A program made the position numbers and the translations under genes. Source: Streptosporangium roseum DSM 43021 (GTDB taxonomy: Bacteria > Actinomycetota > Actinomycetes > Streptosporangiales > Streptosporangiaceae). Taken from it: a DNA stretch of 64,000 nucleotides. The notes under the pieces were generated by a model. It was not told where the DNA came from, did no database searches, and saw only the letters and a list, made by a program, of their open reading frames with translations. The DNA lies in contig NC_013595.1 of the NCBI RefSeq assembly GCF_000024865.1, positions 10,106,001 through 10,170,000 on the forward strand, in the 5' to 3' direction. Positions 58,865-64,000 of this stretch are shown in pieces (the stretch's first letter is position 1; each line of letters begins with the position of its first letter).

Positions 58865-59640
58865 GAGGTCTCCTCCTCGAAGGTGAGCGCGACGGCGAGG
58901 CTGTCGGTGTCGGTGTAGTACGGCCGGACCCTCACCTGTCCCACGCGCTGGGCGGGGAAACGTACTTTGGTCTTCTTGTCGGTGATGTCGTCAAGACGGG
59001 CCGCCAGCGGCAGCCGTACCCCGGCGACCTCGGCGTGGAGGTCCCAGAAGACCCGCCGCCTCACCTGCGTCCGGGCCATCGGCTCGATCTGGAGGACCCC
59101 TTCGAAGCGGCGCCCCCGGAAGAGCGCCGCACCGCTCACCGGCTCCGGGCCCTTCCTGGCCACGGCCACGAGACTGGCCGCCCCCTCGATCGGCTCGCCG
59201 TACGCGATCACGCCGTCGATCTCGATCACGCCGTCGTCGGAGACCACGGCGGTCACCTCGACGTACGGTTCGACGTCGCGGACGGTCAGCGCGAGGGTGC
59301 CGAGGGAGGTCCGGAACGCCCGGATCTCCCGGTCGCGAGGCGTCTCGGCGTAGGCGAGCAGCCCGTCCATCGAGAATCCCGGATCGTCGGTGGCGAGGGG
59401 CTCGTCCCGGTGCGACACCGTCCAGATGCCGGGCCGCAGCCCGGCGAGATCGGTGCCCTCGCGCTCCTCCCCTGTCTCCACGTGCCGTAGAACGATCTTC
59501 CCGTCCACCGGCTCCGGCCATTCGATCCTCAGCACGTCGTGGTTGTCCACCCGGCTGGTGACAGCTCGCCTGACCCCCGGCGCCATCACCTCTTGACGTG
59601 CTTCGATGCTCCTCAAAAGTCCCCCGGTCTTCCTGCTCAT
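58861..59640 (-). CDS. beta-rich protein coupled to the glycosyltransferase
   Basis: A 259-residue protein from ATG 59640 (GTG 59658 is an alternative). No signal or TM. It is mostly strands with alternating patterns such as LRIEWPEPVDGKIVLRHVET and RVFWDLHAEVAGVRLPLAAR, suggesting two or three Ig-like or jelly-roll domains. I do not know the family; similar genes accompany poly-glycerol or teichoic-type glycosyltransferases in actinobacteria, from memory. A TATAAA box lies at 59675-59670. Overlap with the GT gene indicates a shared pathway. Confidence 0.72.
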   Translation of the reverse strand: MSRKTGGLLRSIEARQEVMAPGVRRAVTSRVDNHDVLRIEWPEPVDGKIVLRHVETGEEREGTDLAGLRPGIWTVSHRDEPLATDDPGFSMDGLLAYAETPRDREIRAFRTSLGTLALTVRDVEPYVEVTAVVSDDGVIEIDGVIAYGEPIEGAASLVAVARKGPEPVSGAALFRGRRFEGVLQIEPMARTQVRRRVFWDLHAEVAGVRLPLAARLDDITDKKTKVRFPAQRVGQVRVRPYYTDTDSLAVALTFEEETS

Positions 59641-59700
59641 CCCCGTAGAGCAGGACACTGTCCGATAGATTTATAACGAATGCATGGAAATTCGCTGGGA

Positions 59701-60088
59701 ATTCTAACGATCCACACTCATCCTTTGAGTGGCATTAGCTGCGATTGGTTCCATTAACGGGAAAAAAGCGGATGAGAGTAGCCGGGTCATGACGGCCCGC
59801 ATCTCCTCGCCGGCCGATTCCCAGACCCCGCGCGTCACCGGCCTTCCCCGCGCGTCACCGGCCTCCGGGGAACCGGTGAGCACCCGGCAGCGGCCCGAGC
59901 CGACCACCCGGACTCCGCTCCTCGCTCGGCGACGAGGCGCTCACCCGAGGCGTCACCGCCGGGGAGCCGACCGTCTCAGCGGGCTCCGGGCTCCCCCGGT
60001 CCCCTGTCCCGGCCCGCATGACCGGGAGACGCGGACATGACCCGGGGACGCGGAGACACCGCCGGGCTACCCGGGAACACCGGTCGGA
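59701..60088. other. intergenic region with a 20-bp-spaced direct repeat
   Basis: About 390 bp downstream of holB without a recognisable gene. CCCCGCGCGTCACCGGCCT occurs at 59826-59844 and again at 59846-59864. The left end is AT-rich and carries the promoter of the beta-rich protein gene. Confidence 0.5.
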
Positions 60089-61270
60089 TCAGAGTCGGGG
60101 CCGGTGCAGCGAGATGGTCATCGCCTCGACGGCCATCTGCGGGTTGACGTTGGCGGCCAGCCGCTCGCGGCAGCGCATGATCGCGTCGATCCTGCGCAGC
60201 GTGTCCTCCGGGCCGGAGGAACGGGCCAGGCCTTCCAGGTCGGCCCGGCGGTCCTCGTTGGCCAGCTCCACGTGCGCGCCGAACTGCATGGCCAGCACGT
60301 CGCGGTAGAACGCCACCAGGTCGAGCAGTGCCGCGTCGATGACGTCACGCTGGGTCCGGGTGGCCCGGGACTTCTGGAGCTTCTCCAGATCCTTGATCGC
60401 CCCTGCCCCACCCCGGATCAGGCCCTTGTTCAGCCCTTTCCCCGAGGAGCCCTCGCCGTAGATCTTGCGGAGCTCGGCGGTCTCCCCCTCGTCCAACGCC
60501 GAGGAGACCGCGTCGGCCTCCTTCTTGGCGGTGTCCACCAACCGCTCCGCAGCGATGACGCACTCCCCGACCCCGATGAGCGAGCGGGGGATGGAGAGCA
60601 CGGCCTCGCGGCGCGCGCGCATCTCCGGGTCCAGCGCCAGCCGCCGCGCCCGCGCCAGATGCCCCTGGGTGGCCCGCGCGACGAACTCCGCCATGTCCGG
60701 CGGAATGTTGTCGCGGGTCACCAGTGCGTGGGCGACCGCCGCCGTGGGCGGGGTGACCAGGGTGACCACCCGGCAGCGCGACCGGATGGTGATGACCAGG
60801 TCCGCGGGCGAGGGCGTGCAGAGCAGCCAGACCGTCTTGGGCGGCGGCTCCTCGATCGCCTTCAGCAGCGCGTTGGAGGCGCGCTCCGGCATCCGGTCGG
60901 CGCCCTCGAACAGAACGACCCTCCAGCGCCCCAGCGTCGGAGCCCCGGCCGCCCGGAGGATGAGCTGACGGGTCTCCTTGATGCCGTAGGAGAGACCCTC
61001 GGTGCGGACGACCTCCAGGTCCGGGTGGGAGCCGATCGCCACCTGATGGCACATGTCGCAGTGGCCACACCCCTGGTCGGGGCAGAACAGCGCGGCCGCG
61101 AACGCCCGTGCCGCCTCCTCCCGGCCGGACCCGGGCGGCCCGGTGAACAGCCACGCGTGGGTCATCCCCGCGCCGGAGCCTCCGGCCAGCATCTCGGCGG
61201 CCCCTTCGGCGGCCCGGCGGAGCGCCACCGCAGCCCGCTCCTGCCCCACAAGGTCATCGAAGACTCCCAC
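60089..61270 (-). CDS. holB: DNA polymerase III delta-prime subunit
   Basis: A 393-residue clamp-loader subunit. The P-loop is degenerate, GPPGSGRE (44-51) with Arg replacing Lys, as expected for the non-hydrolysing delta-prime; a zinc module CPDQGCGHCDMC (Cys63, 68, 71, 74) and sensor segment FEGADRMPERASNALLKAIE with EEPPPKT follow. It works with DnaX and delta to load the beta clamp. GTG start. It lies 21 bp after the MFS-tmk fusion gene on the same strand, the usual tmk-holB pair. Confidence 0.95.
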   Translation of the reverse strand: MGVFDDLVGQERAAVALRRAAEGAAEMLAGGSGAGMTHAWLFTGPPGSGREEAARAFAAALFCPDQGCGHCDMCHQVAIGSHPDLEVVRTEGLSYGIKETRQLILRAAGAPTLGRWRVVLFEGADRMPERASNALLKAIEEPPPKTVWLLCTPSPADLVITIRSRCRVVTLVTPPTAAVAHALVTRDNIPPDMAEFVARATQGHLARARRLALDPEMRARREAVLSIPRSLIGVGECVIAAERLVDTAKKEADAVSSALDEGETAELRKIYGEGSSGKGLNKGLIRGGAGAIKDLEKLQKSRATRTQRDVIDAALLDLVAFYRDVLAMQFGAHVELANEDRRADLEGLARSSGPEDTLRRIDAIMRCRERLAANVNPQMAVEAMTISLHRPRL

Positions 61271-61291
61271 GCCCTCAACCTACCGCCGGTG

Positions 61292-63358
61292 TCAGTCGCG
61301 GATGACGGGGATGGTCCCGGTGGCGTCCTCCGACTCCTCCGGCACCGGGTCGGGCAGCACCTCGCGGACCCGGTCATGGATGAGCAGGGAGATCTGCTCC
61401 TGGGCGAGGGTCCCGTCGACGACCAGGTAGCGTTCCGGGGCGGCGGCGGCCAGCGAGCGGAACTCGCGGCGCACCCGCTCGTGGAACTCCAGCGGCTCGG
61501 ACTCGATCCGGTCGGCGGCCCCGCCCAGCCGGGTCAGGCCGACGGACGGCGGGGTGTCGATGAGCACGGTCAGGTCGGGGACGAGCCCGCCGGTGGCCCA
61601 GGCGTTGATCCTGGCCACGTCGCCGGGCTCCAGGGCCCGCCCGGCCCCTTGGTAGGCCAGCGAGGAGTCCACGTAGCGGTCGGAGATCACCATCGACCCC
61701 CGGTAGAGCGCCGGACGGATGACCTTCTCCACGTGCTCGGCCCGGTCGGCCGCGTACAGCAGCGCCTCCGACCGCGCCGACAGCCCCTGGTGGACGGCGT
61801 CCAGCAGGATGGCGCGCAGCCGCATGCCCACCTTGGTCGAGCCCGGCTCCCGGGTCTGCACGACGTCGAAGCCCTGGTCCCGGAGCCAGATCGCGAGCAA
61901 CCTGGACTGCGTGGTCTTGCCCGAGCCCTCGCCGCCCTCGAACGCGATGAACATCCCGCGTGGCTGCTCGGTCTCCTCGGGCGCGAACCGCTCGCCGCGC
62001 GCCGCCGCGACCAGGTCGGAGACGATCGGCACGCCCTTGCGGTCGTCCATGTGCCGCAGCGCGAGGAGACCGACGATCACCGCGAGCAGCGCGCCGATCA
62101 GCAGCACCAGGTTGGAGCCGTCGAACCGGTAGACCGTCTCCCCGCCGAGCCTGACCTCGTGCCTGCCGAACAGGCCCGCCAGCGTCGGCGCGACCGCGAC
62201 CACCAGCAGCAGGGTGACCCGGGCGAGCGACTGCAGGAAGGAGAACGTACGGCCCCGCAGGTTGTCCTCCACCTCCAGCCCGATCATGGTGTAGCCGATG
62301 ATCCAGGCGATCCCGGCGCACGCCCCCAGCACCACGGTGAGCATGACGACGATCACCAGGTTGTGGATGAGCGCGATCGCGGCGAGCACCACCCCGGCCA
62401 CGACGATCGACAGCCCGAACAGCCGCCGCCGGGACAGCTCCCGCAGCAGCCTGGGCCCGAAGAACATGCCGGAGGCCATGCCGACGAAGACCGCGCCGAA
62501 CACCACGCCGTAGGCCGCGTCGCCACCCTGCAACGCCACCACGTAGATCTTGGCCACACCGACCACCGTGCCGCCGGCGGCGAACGCGCCGAGCATGCCG
62601 ATGACCAGGCCCCGGATCAGCCGGTTGCCGCCGACGAAGCGCCAGCCGTCGATGATCTGCCGCAGCACCGACGGCGTGGAGATCGCGGTGGCCGTCGCGC
62701 CGGTCTTCGAGATGTCCTTGAGCGTGAAGATGATGAAGGCCGACACCAGGTACGCGATGGCGTTGATGAACAGCGCCAGGTAGGTGTCACGGTCGGCGAA
62801 GTACGGGACGAACCTGCCCAGGGCGTCGTCGGCCACCGACAGCACGGCGAACAGGAGCGCGGCGACCGGGGCGGTGCCGTACGTGACCAGGAGGTTGAGC
62901 TGGTTGGCCTCCTCCAGCCGCTCCTTGGGCACCAGGTTCGGCACCGTGGCGTCCTTGGCGGGGACCCAGAAGAGGTTGACGCACTCGACCAGGAATGTGG
63001 CGATGATCACCCACTGGTAGCTGCCGATCAGCGGGATCGACAGGACCAGCGCGAAGCGCAGCAGGTCGGAGAAGAACATGGTCAGCCGGCGGTCGAACCG
63101 GTCGGCGAACGCGCCCGCGAGGGGGCCCAGCAGGATGGCCGGGAGCATCTTCGCGACGAAGACGCCGCCGATGGCCAGGCTCTGGGCCTTGTATCCGGCT
63201 CCGCTGGTGAGGTTTCCGGCAAGCGCGGTCAACGCGATGATGTTCAGCCAGTCTCCGAGGCTGCACAGCGACATGGCCGTCCAGAGCTTGCGGAACGGAG
63301 CGTTGGCCAGCACGTTGGGGGGCTTGCGGCGCGCGGTGTTCCGGCCAGGGGTGGTCAT
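61292..63358 (-). CDS. tmk: MFS transporter-thymidylate kinase fusion
   Basis: A 688-residue fusion. Residues 1-440 form an MFS-like membrane domain with about 10-12 helices (starts NAPFRKLWTAMSLCSLGDWL). Residues 469-688 are a complete dTMP kinase: P-loop GGEGSGKT (475-482), TREPGST, the DRYVDSSLAYQG substrate motif and DTPP. The kinase makes dTDP for DNA synthesis. Such fusions are known in actinobacteria; the transporter's cargo is unknown and may be unrelated to dTMP. The start at 63358 (MTTPGRNTARRKPPN) fits the family. Confidence 0.93.
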   Translation of the reverse strand: MTTPGRNTARRKPPNVLANAPFRKLWTAMSLCSLGDWLNIIALTALAGNLTSGAGYKAQSLAIGGVFVAKMLPAILLGPLAGAFADRFDRRLTMFFSDLLRFALVLSIPLIGSYQWVIIATFLVECVNLFWVPAKDATVPNLVPKERLEEANQLNLLVTYGTAPVAALLFAVLSVADDALGRFVPYFADRDTYLALFINAIAYLVSAFIIFTLKDISKTGATATAISTPSVLRQIIDGWRFVGGNRLIRGLVIGMLGAFAAGGTVVGVAKIYVVALQGGDAAYGVVFGAVFVGMASGMFFGPRLLRELSRRRLFGLSIVVAGVVLAAIALIHNLVIVVMLTVVLGACAGIAWIIGYTMIGLEVEDNLRGRTFSFLQSLARVTLLLVVAVAPTLAGLFGRHEVRLGGETVYRFDGSNLVLLIGALLAVIVGLLALRHMDDRKGVPIVSDLVAAARGERFAPEETEQPRGMFIAFEGGEGSGKTTQSRLLAIWLRDQGFDVVQTREPGSTKVGMRLRAILLDAVHQGLSARSEALLYAADRAEHVEKVIRPALYRGSMVISDRYVDSSLAYQGAGRALEPGDVARINAWATGGLVPDLTVLIDTPPSVGLTRLGGAADRIESEPLEFHERVRREFRSLAAAAPERYLVVDGTLAQEQISLLIHDRVREVLPDPVPEESEDATGTIPVIRD

Positions 63359-63546
63359 GGTGTCAGCGTATCCAGGTGCTCGCTGGGCTGGGGAAAACAT
63401 GAGCCCGACAGATATGCCCGGCTGCTTATCGCATGAGGGTAATACGTGCGGTCTGTCCCCCGCAGGTGGCATTCGCGAAAATCCCCCGCAGGCGGCGCCC
63501 GCGGGGAGAAGTCCTCGTCACCCGCCTGCCTGTGCCCCCTCCCTCG

Positions 63547-63999
63547 CTACGCCCCCTCGCCGCGAAGCTCCAGAAGGGTGATCTCGGGGGGAGCCCCGAC
63601 CCGGACGGGCGGCCCCCAGAAACCGGCGCCCCGGGTGACGTAGACCTGGGTGCCGTCCACCTCGCCGAGACCGGAGACGACCGGCTGCTGCAGCGGGACG
63701 ACCAGGTTGAAGGGGACCATCTGCCCGCCGTGCGTGTGGCCGGAGAGCTGCAGGTCGACGCCGTGCGCGGCGGCCTGATGCGCCTGGACCGGCTGGTGGG
63801 CGAGGAGGACCGTGGACCGGGAACGGTCGCGGCCGCCGAGCGCCCGCTCGAAGTCGGGACCGTCTCCGGCGGGGCCTCCCGCGACGTCGTTGACCCCCGC
63901 GAGGTCCAGCACGGCACCCCCGTGGGCGATCTCGACGCGCTCGTTCTGGAGCGGGCGGACACCGAGGTGGCGGAGCTCCTCGATCCACTCCCCGGGACC
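63547..63999 (-). CDS. metallophosphoesterase, C-terminal part (cut by window end)
   Basis: 151 residues of the C-terminal end of a calcineurin-like phosphoesterase. LLAHQPVQAHQAAAHGVDLQ and LSGHTHGGQMVPF carry the last metal-binding histidines, and VTRGAGFWGPPVRVG with PPEITLLEL is the ending seen in YkuE/YaeI-like membrane-linked members. The N-terminal half is beyond the window. Substrate unknown. Confidence 0.93.
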   Translation of the reverse strand, partial: GPGEWIEELRHLGVRPLQNERVEIAHGGAVLDLAGVNDVAGGPAGDGPDFERALGGRDRSRSTVLLAHQPVQAHQAAAHGVDLQLSGHTHGGQMVPFNLVVPLQQPVVSGLGEVDGTQVYVTRGAGFWGPPVRVGAPPEITLLELRGEGA

Positions 64000-64000
64000 G

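Noticed and set aside
60104..63436. A very long open frame on the plus strand opposite holB and tmk (also 13918-15894 opposite ftsH and 5141-6589 opposite P450)
   Set aside because: These mirror real genes whose high GC3 keeps the complementary frame open; the translations are Arg/Gly/Val/His-rich without domains.

Overview
The window is high-GC actinobacterial DNA, most like a Streptosporangium/Nonomuraea-type actinomycete. Pointers are the very high GC at third codon positions, a SAM-IV riboswitch (an actinomycete RNA), a mycothiol-dependent-enzyme family gene, type VII secretion (ESX) style proteins, SigE-like ECF factors and a dTMP kinase fused to an MFS transporter. The genus is inferred from style, not proven.

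Layout. (1) 0-28 kb is mostly conserved chromosome: panD-panC-DUF2520; a methyltransferase and LD-carboxypeptidase; P450 and TerC; a SAM-IV riboswitch driving a PLP enzyme followed by an orphan NuoD; the tightly overlapping folate operon folP/NTF2-like/folB/folK/DUF3180; ftsH-folE; metallopeptidase-tilS-hpt; dacB; ppa. This order recalls the pan-fol-ftsH-hpt-tilS-dacB-ppa block of mycobacteria and streptomycetes. It is followed by an NlpC/P60 hydrolase, a membrane-anchored sigma-like protein with a Pro-rich tail, two lipoproteins and an ABC-F protein. (2) 28-37 kb is accessory: a VapBC pair with a decayed second vapC copy, then a type VII-like module of an EspC-like small protein with a YxxxD tail, a YbaB/EbfC protein and a 2213-residue protein made of an N-terminal WxG/membrane part, a Pro-rich linker and about six divergent repeats. 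This is the best candidate for an undescribed system. (3) 37-46.8 kb is a mosaic of small regulator-plus-enzyme units (twin divergent MarR with a perfect palindrome, CGNR protein, MOSC, RibD-like, ArsR with operator, serine hydrolase) with several gene remnants between them. (4) 46.8-51.5 kb is mobile: an intact IS1182-family element with 20-bp inverted ends and a 5-bp direct repeat, a nucleotide-sugar-reductase-like gene, an IS30 fragment, an unknown protein and tRNA-Thr(CGT). (5) 51.5-64 kb returns to chromosome: secreted peptidase, two alpha/beta hydrolases, PSP1/RicT protein, a sigma factor with an FtsX-ectodomain partner, a glycosyltransferase pair, holB, MFS-tmk fusion and the end of a metallophosphoesterase gene.

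Functionally the first half supplies cofactors (pantothenate, folate), purine salvage, tRNA modification, envelope maintenance and protein quality control. The second half is dominated by envelope enzymes, one-component regulators and horizontally mobile DNA. All calls are from reading motifs and layout; no database search was run.
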